64,000 nt of DNA from the NCBI GenBank assembly GCA_964017145.1, contig OZ024844.1, positions 3,782,001 to 3,846,000 of the forward strand. The letters are read 5' to 3'. How positions within the stretch are numbered: the first letter of the stretch is position 1; the number at the start of each line of letters is the position of its first letter. The notes beneath the pieces are model-generated. The model did no database searches and was not told the DNA's origin. It saw only the letters and a program-made list of their open reading frames with translations. A program made the position numbers and the translations under genes. Of this stretch, positions 1 to 12,069 are shown one piece after another. The stretch is from Agrocybe praecox. Lineage: Eukaryota > Basidiomycota > Agaricomycetes > Agaricales > Agrocybaceae.

Positions 1-2809
1 GCCCCCGCCGCCTGCGCCCAGCTCGGCGATGCATCATGGACATCATATGCATCCTCATCATCACGCTCAGCAGCAGCAACATCATCACCACCAGCAACAG
101 CAGCAGATGATGTACCACCATGCTCAGCAGCAGCAGCAGGCGCACCATCATCAACAGATGCAGTTCCACCATGCACAAGCTCAGCAGATGGCATATGGCG
201 GCCATCCACTGGCGTCGCACTCCAATTCCAATGGGTACCCTCACCCACACCCTTCTCACCATGGACACTACGGCAACGGCAGTGCGGACATGGACGATGC
301 ACGGTTCGCAGCTATCCTGTTGAAGGGCGCGTCGTCGACGTCCCCGACTTCGAGTGGTAATCCGTTTGCGCATAATTTGCCTGGGGGAGGAGGGAGTAGA
401 CCGGGGACGGGGGAGTTTGGGAGAGATAGGGAGAGGGTGAGTTGATCTTTTCTCGTTTTTTTTTCTTTCTTTCTTTTTTTTTTTTGGTTCGCGACTTGGA
501 CGTTGTTGTTTTTTTTTTGGTGTTGATGAAGACAGACGAGTGTCGTCTTTTTTTTTTTCGTTTCTATTTTCTATTTTACATTTCGACTTTTTACTTTTTC
601 CTGCTGGACAGTCGCTCTCGGTCGTCTGCTACATTTTTCTTTCCTTCCTTCCTTCTTTCCTTTCCTCTTTCTCTTTCGGTTCAGCGGTTCATCCCTTCTC
701 GTGCGCTGTCATCCCATGCCAGTCTTGCCATGCCATGCCATCCCATACCAGGGCAGGTCAGGTCAGGACGCTCAGGTCAAGGGGCCGCATCACGCACCCC
801 TTCCTTTCAATGTCCTATGTCATGATTGCGATTCGTGAATAGGAACGCTCGAGTGCTTCTTTTCCTGTTTTCTTGGGCCTTACTTGCTCGGTTAGTGGGG
901 TCTTCTTTTGGGACCTTACCTTAACCTGAGTTAGTGGGTGCTGGGCTGGTGGTACCTGGGCTAAGATATCCCAGTGGGGTATCTTCGGCTTACATGCTTT
1001 TTTTGGGGTTTCTTTTTTCTTATCATTATTTTTTCCTTTATTTTCCTTTGCATTATTATTTTCTTTTCCATCATTTTCCTCCCCTCTTATTAAGCGAGCC
1101 GACTCCGGTCTTTTCGCTTGTTTTGTTTATTTGGGAAGGGGGGTTTTCTCATGCGTTGAATTTCCGTGTTTGGGGCCATCAGCAGGTGATTATTTATCCT
1201 TGTCGCAGCTTGATGCGGATGCGGGATGGGATGATTGAGATATGTGCGACGCGATGCGCCGCTGTCGCATTTGCTTTGCATTTTCCTCTACGTTCCTGTT
1301 ATTCGTTTTCATCACTTGACTTGGCCGCTTTGTTATTCGCTTTGCGGACTTTTGGTTTGTCTGTCTGTCCGTCTGTTTTCTTGATGCGTTGGCAGTGCGG
1401 TTGTGTCTTGTCTCGTCGTGGCGTTTCTGCGTTTCTGCGTTGTGGCGTGGGCGTGGGTTGGGTTGGAATTTGGATGGCCTGGGATGGCATGAGATAGGCG
1501 GGGAAGTCAGATAGTGTTCTGTTCGTGCCCGGCCTGCCCGATCATGGACAATGGACAGACAGACAGTCTGATGGATGGTCGCTCCCTCGCCCGCTCTTTT
1601 TTTTTAGTGCGATAAGAGGGATTTTCGCTCTGCTTTTTTTGGTTTTGATTTTCTATCTTATCTTTTGGTTTACACTGTTCTTGTTTGCTTCGTTGCGATT
1701 TTCTTTCTTCTCGTCTTGTCTTGGCTTGCCTTTCATCTCTCCGCTTTTCTCATCTGACTTGCGACACATCATCATTCATTCTCATTCATTCATTCGCCTT
1801 TTTGGTTTCCTTTCGTTTCATCTCTTCTATCCATTTCTCCGGCGTATTCTCGTAATTCGCTTTTTTCTCCTCTCCTTACCGAGTTTCTAAAACTCCCGTT
1901 TTCTCCCTATCTATTCTGTTTGACTTTTTTCTTTTTTTGGTTGTTGTGGAGTCTTGAATGAATTGATTGACTGACTTGTTCCTGTTCTTTTTTTCTCATC
2001 TATAGGGATTTTCAGGCCCGGGTGGATACGGTCCAGGCAACGGCAATAGCAATACCGGAAATGGCGGCATGTTCACACCGCCTGCGACTGCCCATGGATT
2101 GCCTGGCGGTGGCAGCGGTGGGATGCTCGGGAATGGGATGAACGGCACTGGCAGACCTGGAACGGCGTCAACACACTCGAACAGCGGCTCGCAGCACTCT
2201 GGCTCACCTGTCGGTGGGCTCTCGTCGAACCATGGCGGGAGTCCTAACATGAACGGCAACGGCTCGATGTCGTTGAGTCTCCAGATTGGAGGCGGGATGG
2301 GCGGCTCGAACCATGGGAGCCCGGTGTCGAGCGCATCGTCTGGGCATGACATTGGGTTCTCGTCGCACCCTCCTCCTCCAAATACGGCCATTTCGCCTGT
2401 GGGCATGAGCGGCGCGGCGGGGTTTGAGATGATAGCTGCTGGTGTGAACAGCCATTTCTCGAATGGCTCGTCTGGGTCATCGACATCTTCGTCTGGAGCA
2501 GGATCGTCCGCCTCTCGAGGCGGACCGCAGCAGCAGAGCAATAATGGCGGCAAGGCGCCGAGGCAGAGGAGCGGGAGTGTTATGAGCGGTAGCACGAATG
2601 GCGGCTCGCCGTCGTACGAGCTGCATCCTGGCCCGAATGCGCACCATGGACATCATCCGTACGATGTCCCGCGCAGAGGGACGGCTGCGGGCCTTATGGA
2701 CGGTTTTGGTGGAAGTGCGGGATACGGTGGTAATGGGAGCTATGGCCCGCAACAAGGCGGCTATGCTCCTGCGGGACATGGAGGGAATGGGATGATGATG
2801 ATGATGTGA
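1..2809 (+). CDS. His/Gln-rich, Gly/Ser-rich low-complexity protein, 3' part (5' end outside window)
   Basis: The reading frame is already open at the left edge, so this is the C-terminal part of a larger gene. Exon A (to 436) encodes runs of His and Gln, then a short ordered-looking stretch (DMDDARFAAILLKG), then a Gly/Pro/Ser tail. Donor GTGAGT is at 437 and the acceptor tatag ends at 2005. The join is phase 0 and in frame. Exon B (2006-2809) is dominated by Gly, Ser, Asn and Pro, contains SGG- and SNG-type repeats, and ends in a run of Met before the TGA. No catalytic or DNA-binding domain is visible in this part. Poly-Q/poly-H tracts and such tails are common in fungal transcription or mRNA-decay regulators, but that is only inference. 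The true N-terminal domain would decide the family. Confidence 0.75.
437..2005 (+). other. 1569-nt T-rich intron of the His/Gln-rich gene
   Basis: This is bounded by GTGAGT and TATAG, and joins two exons in phase 0. The sense strand is very pyrimidine-rich, with long T runs, CTTTC tracts and CCATGCCATGCC-like microrepeats. It is about 25-30 times longer than the typical intron of this window (50-60 nt). Small open frames inside it are T-run translations (Phe/Leu/Ser-rich) and are not credible genes. A second acceptor-like CAG at 2013-2015 would shift the frame. Confidence 0.7.
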
Positions 2810-5800
2810 ACGTCGTCGTCGTCCTCATCCTCGTCTTACCCTCCCTCTTATCCTTGACGGACGACTCGACCTTCTTTCTTATATTGTCGTCGTCCCTCGT
2901 CCCACCCACATACATACCCCACCACCAATTCGACTTTTTCAAACGAGATTTATTCTTTTTCACCTTCGAGATAATCGCCAGTCGATCCATTCACTGCCTG
3001 CCTGCCTTTTCATCGAACACCACCACCCTGTGCCCAATGTCTCTATCTATGTGCCTGTCTTTCGTCGACACTCATGCACGATGACACGAACACGTCCCTA
3101 TGCCCAATCTCTGCCTCTGTTTCTCTCTCTGCCTCTGTTTTTGCCTCTGTATCTCTTTTTCTCTCTCTGCCGTTGGCTCTTAATATATATTATCCTTTGC
3201 CTTTGCCCAGAAACTGCAAACAACCCCTCATGCGACGTCCTCTATAGAACTCAAGATATACCCTCCTACAAATAACTTCTATGCCCCTCCCTCGTCGTTG
3301 TCTTGCTCCTACTCTTCCTCTCTCTCCGCTTCGTCGTCGTCGTCCGTTTGTGGATGGGTGGATCGGATTGGGGTGGAATGGAGTGTACGATGGACTGAAT
3401 CAACCACTATGACTCATGTAAACTCCTTCCTCTGTCTCTTCTATACACAACCCTCATGTACACACTATCTATCATCACACACATAGTACTTATTACTTTT
3501 TGTTTCCTCTCATCACAACGACCCCTTACCTGTGCCCACACACTCACACATTCGCTCACACAAGCAAGCAGCATAACTTGAACTTAACTCGTGTATTTTG
3601 CTTTTCCGTACGAAGTACTACTACTTTCTTTTCTTCCTTTCTTTTCTCGAATTCGAACGTGTTTCGGTTTTTTCTTTCTTCCGTTTTACACTTCTTTGTT
3701 GTTGTGTTGAAGAATTAAAAGTTGTTGTTGTTTTATTACTACATACCTACGGTTTATCATTTATTTCTCATCGGGAATCATCTGGTCTGGCTGGCTGTCT
3801 ATTGATAGGATTCGATATTCGATATTTCTATGCGTCTCCTGGATAGATTTTGTATTGTCTATTAACTGCCATTACGTACGTACTCAAGTACAAGTAAATA
3901 CTGTCCTTTTTGTATTTTTAGGAATTTTTCTGTTCGGCTCTGCTTGTGTGAATTGACTACATACACACGGAGTGCAAGCGCCCGCCGTTTGTCGGAGTAA
4001 GTAATATAAGAGTTACGTTATCTAACAGGTATGACGATGACAGCAGTCAGCCTTAAGCGCTTAAGCGCTCGTCACTGACGAGTCCCTCACTTTACTTCAA
4101 GTAATACATAGAATGCATATGGGTAGGTAGTGGCAGCACTGATAAGTACACTCTGCCGATAAATACATATTATGATTGACTCCCGACTTTCCAGACGCGA
4201 CCACAGAATCACCAGTCTCAATGTCGTCCTATCATTGGCTGCCCCAGGCTATGAATCCAGGGCTCTTCTCTGCCTTGTGCGTTCGGCCTCAGTACGCTGC
4301 ATAATGTATCCCAGTCGCTATGCAATATTGCGAAAAATGGCGCACGTACATACATAGTGACCGCGTATGCGTACATTTGAAAATAACATGACAGAAGATG
4401 AGCCGTACAGAAGGCAATAGAGAGCAGTAGGACGCACAAGACTATATGGAGGTGCGTCGTTGAGAATAAACGGAGCGACAGAGGGGAAAAGCCAATGAAA
4501 GAGTCTATCAGAGCTGATCGACGGTCCATCGACCCACGTGTTTTTGGCCAGATGGACGATCATGCGGCTACACAAATTACACGGATCGCTTTCGAACCGC
4601 GTGCTCGCGTGGCATGTACTAATGAAGCCGTGGTAGATATATTAGTGGCGTGCACGCGACTAGGAACGACAGAAAACAATAGCAACGACGCCCTACGACA
4701 TCTGGATTCATTTCACTACAGTTCACTGACAGTGCGCTCAACGAACCACTGTTACTGTGGATACACTTGCTAAAGCACGCTTTAACGACCAATGAAAAGC
4801 CTCACCGTTTATTCGAACTCCACATAAATCTCCAGGCGAAGCAAGGATGAAAGTTCTTATGGAACATTCAGTAGCATTCAGTAGGCCAGGAGGATTGAAT
4901 AGAATAAAATTAGAAGAATTGGGACGCACACCACAGCACACACCCTCCTGTGCTTGTATCCCTTCTGATATGGAAGGCCAGATCTATGCATCCAGATAAA
5001 CATTGCATTTGAAATACTTATATGCAATGTACAGCCGTATATGTACACCCTTCCGATTCATCGTGCAGTTCCAGTTTAGAAGGCCGTTTTTATTAGTTAT
5101 CCAGACTCCATAGAATGGCGAACCAGTGTTGGCTCCGCAGTCTTTCCAGCTAGGAACGATATGGAGAATGCTGGAGAGTCTTAGAGAGTGGAATGAGAAT
5201 AGGATTCAATTTTGAGTTCGATTATCTGTGCCAGCATACATCTCGTTCGTTTTCTGATATTAGTACTAGCATATGATATTCAAATGCAGGCCAATTCTAT
5301 TCATATTGTGATGGAAAAAACCTCGAGTCGCTCGTGCTTTATGCGACGTGAGTGGGCTTGTACAAGGGGACGGCGTTACCGAGAAATTAGGAGTCCATCT
5401 TGCACTTTACCTCCTATGGCTACCTGAACATTGAAATCATGGGCAGGAATATGCGCTGCGTCCAGAGTTTACCCCACTCTTAGTTTCTGGGGCTTGAGAC
5501 TGCTTGAGAGTTGAGCTCAAAGCCTAAACTCAAGCTCGATCGAATAGTCCATTGCGGAATTGAGACACTCCGTTGGAACAGTGTTGAGATCGCTGATCCA
5601 GCTCACATAGCACGAAGCCTTTCGGAGGAACTTATACGATCAAGTGGCTCAGTCTTGTTCTTGTTCTGTAAATGACAATTTAGTCCTTCCATGCTCAGCA
5701 TGCGTTGCAGATGACCTAGTCGAGTCATACCTTAAAAAACACGATGTTCTGATGATTTCCCGTGTCAGTTCCGCGCTGGTAATTGAACGACAGAGGTCGT

Positions 5801-8800
5801 GATGCATACCACACTGGAGCAGTCCAGTATGCAGCTGGATGGCATAGCTGGGTGCGAAAGTGGCACGTCGAGCAGCCTTGCACGATGGCGGTAGTGGTCA
5901 ATGTACGCGTCGGTCACGTAGTATCTGTACACGATCTAATCTTAAATCTAACCAGAGTGGTGCAGATTGCACTGTCACATCGTCTCTCCAGATTCGTGAG
6001 GCCTATTGAGGGAGTGCAAGCGATATGGAAAGCTGAATACCTGTAATGTGTTACCATGTTTTACAGATCGCTCAGATGTCGGTGTGGAAGTGCAATCTGG
6101 CTGATTGCCCAATCCGTACACGTAGATTAGATTAGATCCATCATCTGTGTGACGGCGACGCGTCCACAGCCGACTCATCCATCCATCCTTTGACCACTCC
6201 CACCATCGTGCGAGGCTTCTCGAAGCGCTTCCGAGCCTACCCAATCCATCCATCTGCATTCTAGACTGGGCTACCTGCACAACGAGGTTACAAAGAGTAC
6301 GATGACTCCATACATTGTCGTGACTCGTGGGTGTCCCTTAAAATATCCGACCTATTTTTTAAAACGATCCCTGTAGGAAAAAGTACTGCCCCATACTGTG
6401 GCTTTATTGAGAAACCTGACTCCTGGCCATCAGTTAGTGAACTGCATGAAATAGAGGTAGGCGTCGTCTATGATCAGCAGGGTACATAGACTGTCATGGT
6501 GTCTACTAGCGGCCAATAGGTCTTACACAAATATCCTACAGTCATTTCGCGTTCAAATTCTGCCAGCGGCTCGAGATTAATAACTGCGGAATGCTAGTCT
6601 ACCTTTGCTGTCAATTTGCTGTGCGATCTAACAGCTCGCATACGCAGGGACTCATCACCTTGACTCATGCATAAATAGATATCTGGTCCCAGTCCATCAT
6701 GCAGGTCACGGAGACGTAACTGCACCGCTGTTATTTTAAGATTGCCCTTTTTAAGTTTGTCAGTACAAATTATCTTGACGACTGATACCAAGTCATTGTA
6801 GTAGTCTGATTAAGACACGTTTTAATGACTACTGGCTCCTAGCGCCTCTATTTTTGATCGAGTTCACAACGCAGCTGTTCGCCTTGAGACGTCCCGGCCG
6901 AGTTCGCACCTGAATCAGATAAACAGACATTATAGGTTAGAAGTACTCGTGGAGGTCGTAGAACCGAGTCAGGTTTGATTGGTACCCCGATCCCATCAAA
7001 ATACCTGATTGGTTAATCCTGTCGGGTTTTTATCTAATCATATCGCGGCCCTCTTTTGCTATCGATCACATTGCTGTCGTACCGGCTCTTGACCGCTAAT
7101 TACAGAGGTACAGGATGCATCCAATTTGCTAGACTTTTCGATTAAAACGGAAGCCTTGCCACGCCGGCAGCCCCCGGCGACCTAGCCGTCAGCAACTCCG
7201 CCCCAACTTGTGTCCTTAAAAGGGTAGTCTTTGATGACATCAACCCTAATTAACGGTACCAATCGAACTACAGTCGAACCTCTCTCAACGCATACCTGTC
7301 GGTGGAAGGTCCAGGGTATGGGTTAAGAAAGATCATGAGTTGGGAGAGGTGTGCTGAAAATAGATTCAAAAAATCTTTGAGAAAATAAATCGAGATAGAC
7401 GAGTATTGTACAGCCTGTACTTCAAGATATCTTGAATATGTCTTTTAGAACACCATTCCTCATGGCTCTGGGGGCATCGAGACAGCTTTTTCTGCTAAAA
7501 AATGTCCACGTGCCTTAAGCTTCCATGACGCGTAAGATTTTTCTACATAAAATATGTACCATTAAATTAAAAAGGAGCCCCGAAGATGATGATGGCATGC
7601 AGTAGGAAACCCCCATATATAGGTTATTATGTGCAAAGTTCAATCGGATACACCGGGCTGTAAGAGAAACTTTATAGGAAAACCTATGACCAGAAATGGT
7701 ATGGGTTATGGGCTATGAGTTGGGTTTCCTTGCGGGCCAACTTGATTGATCCAAAATGTCATGGGATACAAGATGTTATATGTCAAGAGAGATTTGATGC
7801 TTGACTGTACTACTCCGTGAAAAACATGGGCTCTGTATGTCAAGTACATAGCAATTAGTACCTGTTCGAACACCCTGCTGTCTACATTTGAGTTATCTGA
7901 GTGATTCTGGCGGCGTTTAATGATTACGCTATGGTATCTTTGGCTGTATCTATGGCTGTGCTCTGACTACTGACTCCGCTGACTCGTCAGAGTGAATGCG
8001 TTGGTAGTGTTCATCGCCGTGTCTATGTACTCAATGACAAATGCTCGTGCTTTTGATTGCAAATCCACTCAGGACACAAAATCCTATTGCGTCAATAAGT
8101 AACAGTACTTTCTGCGTCTTCATAATACACACAATCCTGGATAGGGGACTTACAGCAGCTTGAAGGTTTAGGGGCATGAGGCGATCAGTGTGTACCCACA
8201 TATGACCCGTGGGAATAAAATGTTATTTTTAGCCTGCGTCGACCGTGGCCGGGATTCTGCTTTGTTGTCCTGGACACAAAAACGCAACATCCAAACTCAG
8301 AATGATACAGTCTTCCAACTTCAAATCCAGGCGCCCGAGTAAAAATTCCCATGAGAACAATAACCTCCTCACCCGACTCCGACTTCAGCACGGCATCATG
8401 CTGTCACGGTAGTGATAATGGCTTTAGAATTTTAGAAATATCGTGCATAAGAAGGTAGCTGCTAACTTCTAAGCGCTACCAATCGCTCCCTCGGGCTAAG
8501 TCTATCATAATAGAACAAAATGACCAGAACACGTCATTTTTTCGTGCTACTTTGACTGCCGAATGATCAGAACATAAGAATGACCTTTTTAAACCAGTAT
8601 TTCCCGTACACGAGCTGACAACTACTCCGTCGACTTCGCAATCCCATTTTTTCTTGATTGATAGATAGTGGATTAAGCGTTGGCAGCGGCTAATTAAAGT
8701 CCAAATACCTTCATGAGGATCGGCTTCCGGTATTGGATGCAGAGCTGGAGACAGAATACTTGCCTTGTGTGATGCGTTAAGGATTAAAGAGTATTCTCCA

Positions 8801-9302
8801 GTCTCCAGATGCCACATAGATAGACACTGGGACGGCACGACAACGCCTTGTTCGAGTTCGTAGTATGAGCTACTAAAGACAAGCTCGAGAACTTATATCT
8901 CGCTCACCTTTTCCTCTATTTAAGTCCGTCCGTCCGCTTATTATTCTCATGGAGAACAGAAAATGGTGGACCCACAGGCTCATCAACGCTGACGCGTTGA
9001 CGTGTGAGCGCCATTAGTTTATTGCTTACGTTAGTCGGAGAAGTATAACGTAGCCTGAATTTATACTCACGCGCAGTAGACAATAGCTAAAAGACCCCCA
9101 TTAAAGACTCCTTGTTTCTCCCTATTCCCCAGATCTCCTTGATTGTCCATCTCTTTTCTATACACATAAGCAGACTATACACACCAAATGCCTTGCCAAC
9201 GACTCCGTGCACGAGGTGATAAGTGACTTGCTACTCTACTGCCCTTGAAACTGACATTATAATCGTCTGTCCCTGTTAGGTGGGCTCAGAGGGTGCCCGA
9301 AC
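2810..9302. other. 6.5-kb gene-poor spacer
   Basis: The first kilobase is a pyrimidine-rich 3' UTR-like stretch with CCTCTG/CTCTCT microsatellite at about 3110-3175. From about 3900 to 9170 I see only short frames broken by stops in all six frames, with no recognisable domain. A 14-bp perfect palindrome lies at 4052-4065. One copy of a dispersed hairpin repeat is at 6060-6140. Short inverted repeats lie near 7280/7338 and 7604/7722. The last 130 bp are the likely forkhead-gene promoter. This is probably decayed repeat DNA, but no transposase remnant could be identified by eye. Confidence 0.6.
6060..6145 (+). repeat. Dispersed hairpin repeat, copy A
   Basis: This copy shares about 70 bp with 11975-12050. 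The shared parts are GATCGC, then GGTGTGG/GGTATGG, a hairpin, GCCCAATCC and GTAGATTAGATTAGATC. The hairpin here is GCAATC (6092-6097), loop TGGCT, GATTGC (6103-6108). Relative to copy B the stem carries a paired A-T to G-C change, so the stem is preserved while the sequence differs. Confidence 0.6.
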
Positions 9303-10211
9303 ATGTCGTTCAGCCCAACAAGCTCAATGACCTCCTTGTCCTCTGGATCGTCCAGCAGCGCTGATCTCAGCGCTTTTCACTCAGGTAAATGAAACTATAC
9401 TTTGTCTTATCTGACCCATCTCTGATATCAATCGTCGTGCATTTCATTTAGAAATCGAGGCTCTCATCCGACAGGAAGTAGTTGCCCTCGGCCATCCCCC
9501 CATCCCGAGCTACAAGAAGCTGGATCTATATGCGCTCCCAAGTCCCCTACCAAAAAGTCCTAATTACCGGCTGCTCTCGTTGTTGGCGATCTGGGGGTCC
9601 GAGAGAAAGCAGCTACGATTGAGCGAGATATGTGCTGAGATTGACAGGCGATATCCCAGCCTTATCATGGCCAGGCCGGCATTTTATGTGACTATTGTTT
9701 GATTCTTCGGTTTCTAGTTTTTCTCATCGTTTCTCTGCAGGACTCGCTGCGCCACAAGCTCTCATTGGAGCCGCTGTTCTTAAATATCAAGAAATCAAAA
9801 AGACGACTCCCAGGAGATAGTTCGAGGGGGCGAGTCGCATCCGAGGAAAGCAAAGTACGCGGAAACCCTTGGACGCTCGATATTGAGCGTCTCTGTCTTT
9901 TCATGACTTCTGGACAGCAGGATTTCTCCTTGCAACTCACCTCATATCCGCCGTCTCCCTCCCACAACATGACTTTACCACACCATAATCAGGACTCTAT
10001 ATCCCTCGACCAGGCCGACACTTACCAACCTCAGGATACTATCAATCGAATCCAAGCCTGGATGGAGTATGGCTCTGTGCTCGGTCTGTACATACCCACC
10101 GACAATGTCTTAAATCCACTTCCACACTTCAATTTCGATCCTTGGGTAGTCGACGAAATACCCGCCTTCTATCAATCACCGTCAAACTTCGATCAACCTC
10201 TATATTTCTGA
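9303..10211 (+). CDS. Divergent forkhead (winged-helix) transcription factor
   Basis: Three exons (9303-9384, 9452-9687, 9741-10211) join in frame to about 262 aa. The middle holds a forkhead-like domain. A helix matching the LxLSEI segment (RLLSLLAIWGSERKQLRLSE) is followed by ICAEIDRRYPSL, then DSLRHKLSLEPLF matching the recognition-helix consensus NSIRHNLSL, then a wing ending in NPWTLD, like the family's SYWTLDP. Asn is replaced by Asp and Lys in the recognition helix, and the usual Trp before it appears to be Phe. This suggests altered DNA specificity. The N-terminus is Ser-rich. The C-terminal 90 residues are Pro/Gln/Asp-rich and could activate transcription. It would act in the nucleus. 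The target is unknown. The start is the first ATG in frame after a stop-rich leader. Confidence 0.8.
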
Positions 10212-10727
10212 AATTTTGTTTTGGTTTACCTCTAGTTGATTTCTTTCTTTCTTTATCTTTTATACCAACCCATATGCCATTTTTGTTATGCTGGTTTATT
10301 CCCGTCTTGCTGTTCCCATCTCCGTCGTATTGTTACGTGTTCTCTCTTCTTGCTTTTATCCTGCTTCTCGTATTCAACTGTTGTCCAGGTTGCTATTCTT
10401 GTACTATATCTGCAACGATTCCTTTTTTTTGTAATTTGTATCCACACAATTTCATCCTTTGAATATAAGTGATCGGTATCCAGGACAGATTTGCTGCATT
10501 GGACACTCAAGCGCTCAACGCGGACAATCATGTGTCACTCACGTGAGACGCGACGCGACGGCAGGGCAACTTCGATGAGCATCATGAGCTACACTCGGCG
10601 CTGGGCGGTGTCTGTATTTGGTCTCGCGTTTCCTTTACTAAGCATACTGTTATTGTTAAACAAATTGAATATAATTTGTTGATCTATGTACATTGTAGCA
10701 TAAAAACGTCTTTATGATACTATTTGA
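10212..10727. other. Convergent spacer, forkhead gene / GH25 gene
   Basis: The two genes point toward each other across this spacer of about 520 bp. It is T-rich after the forkhead stop (a long CTTTCT/TTTT tract at 10215-10440) and holds AATAAA-like AT-rich sequence near 10660-10690. I see no gene, RNA or repeat in it. Confidence 0.6.
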
Positions 10728-11651
10728 TTAGTTTGCAAAGACGCTGAGATCGAACTGGCCCGAGGCGGAAACATCGGTGTACTGGTGTCCTACTGCCGAG
10801 GACCACCTGTTATTTATAATTGTCAGTACATATTGGTGTGTCAAGATGTAGGGCTCGACTTACCCTCCGAACTTGCTGCTCAAAGTGAGGGTCTGCAACG
10901 ATGATGTTAAGTAATTAGACGATGATTTTTTACAATAGAAAAACGAAGTAAGATGGAAAGCATACCTGTACATTGTTCCAGTTAGCGAACCAAAGGGGGA
11001 ACGAGGTGTCGAGGACAAAAGAGCTTGAACCAAAAAGGTTGGACCATTCCTGGTAACAAATGACTTGGGTCAGCCTTCTATAAAGTTTGATAGTGATAGT
11101 CAAACGCACGCCAGGAGAGCTGTAAATGCCGAAGTTGAATCCGCTAGCTTTGGCAGCAGCAATGAGCGACTTGGCCTGGGCTTGGTTTCCAGATGTACCA
11201 TAGTTCCACTAAAAAAAGGCACAATCAATGAACAAATTCAGTCCACTCGGAGGAAGAAAAAACATACGTTGTTGCAGACAGAGTCCTTCTCAATATCAAT
11301 CCAAATCGTTCCAATTTTCATGGAGTTGGCGTTAAAGGTAGCACCAATCTCAGAAATCTGGGTAGCGTAGGACTTGCAGCTATTTCCAGAACCATTGCAT
11401 GGAAACCAGTATGTGTCAATGTTGGTAATGCCCGCGGACCGAGCGTTCTTGTAAGTGCTGACAAAGTTCCCATCGACCTTGCCTCCAGATCCACAAGACT
11501 CGGAATATCCACGGATAATGGCCTTGGTGAATCCTTCGCTTTTCGCTTTGGTGTAGGTGGCCACCGAGACGAGTGTGGAAGAGTCAACGGCGGAGACTAG
11601 TGCATAAGCATAGCCTACGAACGCAGGGAGAAGGAGTGCAGATCGGAACAT
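10728..11651 (-). CDS. Secreted GH25 lysozyme-like glycoside hydrolase
   Basis: Five exons (11651-11268, 11208-11110, 11049-10966, 10892-10864, 10806-10728) close in frame to 224 aa. Residues 1-20 (MFRSALLLPAFVGYAYALVS) form a signal peptide. The body follows the GH25 (Chalaropsis-type) barrel: AIIRGY, then GITNIDTYWFPCNG, then IGTIWIDIEKD with the Asp-x-Glu pair expected at the active site, then SGFNFGIYSS, and PLWFANWN near the C-terminus. GH25 enzymes cut the glycan of bacterial peptidoglycan, so a bacteriolytic or feeding/defence role outside the cell is likely. Two Cys pairs suggest disulfides. A TATA box lies 64-72 bp upstream of the ATG. Length is typical for fungal members. Confidence 0.85.
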
Positions 11652-11714
11652 ATTTCGACGAAGGAGGTGGGGCTAGTTTCTTGCTGGTCGAAAAAATCAT
11701 TCCGTAAAGATGCG

Positions 11715-11723
11715 CTTTATATA
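11715..11723 (-). promoter_or_regulatory. TATA box of the GH25 gene
   Basis: TATATAAAG reads toward the GH25 start codon, 64-72 bp upstream of the ATG. This spacing fits a fungal core promoter. Confidence 0.6.
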
Positions 11724-11974
11724 TTGTACACGATAATTTGTTATGCTGGCGGAGCGATATGTTCAGCCGCCTCCAGGATGTATGACTGCCTGAGAATAGA
11801 ACACACGTGAATCAATTATCGTCGCACATGGAATTTCATGCAGAAGGATGAAAGAAATGTCAATATACACACGATAAGAAGTCAGTCGGCATTACATCTC
11901 ACCATTTATATCGAGCACTCACATACACGTGGCATGGATTCACGTATGGCACGTAGGTTGATGAGCATACAGGA

Positions 11975-12050
11975 TCGCAAGGTGGCGGTATGGCAGTGCA
12001 GTCTGACCGACTGCCCAATCCATAGTGTACATAGATTAGATTAGATCAAA
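11975..12050 (+). repeat. Dispersed hairpin repeat, copy B
   Basis: This is the partner of the copy at 6060-6145. The hairpin is GCAGTC (11998-12003), loop TGACC, GACTGC (12009-12014), followed by the shared GCCCAATCC and AGATTAGATTAGATC blocks. It ends about 20 bp before the left end of the TIR element at 12070, so the two may belong to one larger mobile unit or the element may have inserted beside it. Confidence 0.6.
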
Positions 12051-12069
12051 TCCAACGAGCAGACGACTA

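Noticed and set aside
442..1890. Phe/Leu/Ser-rich frames in T-rich DNA
   Set aside because: They lie inside an intron with matching donor, acceptor and phase. Their composition is that of T runs.
6500..6600. tRNA T-arm-like sequence GCGTTCAAATTCTGCC
   Set aside because: No matching acceptor, D or anticodon arms around it.
8476..8838. 120-aa minus-strand frame in the gene-poor region
   Set aside because: No domain, no family-like composition and no exon neighbours; likely chance.
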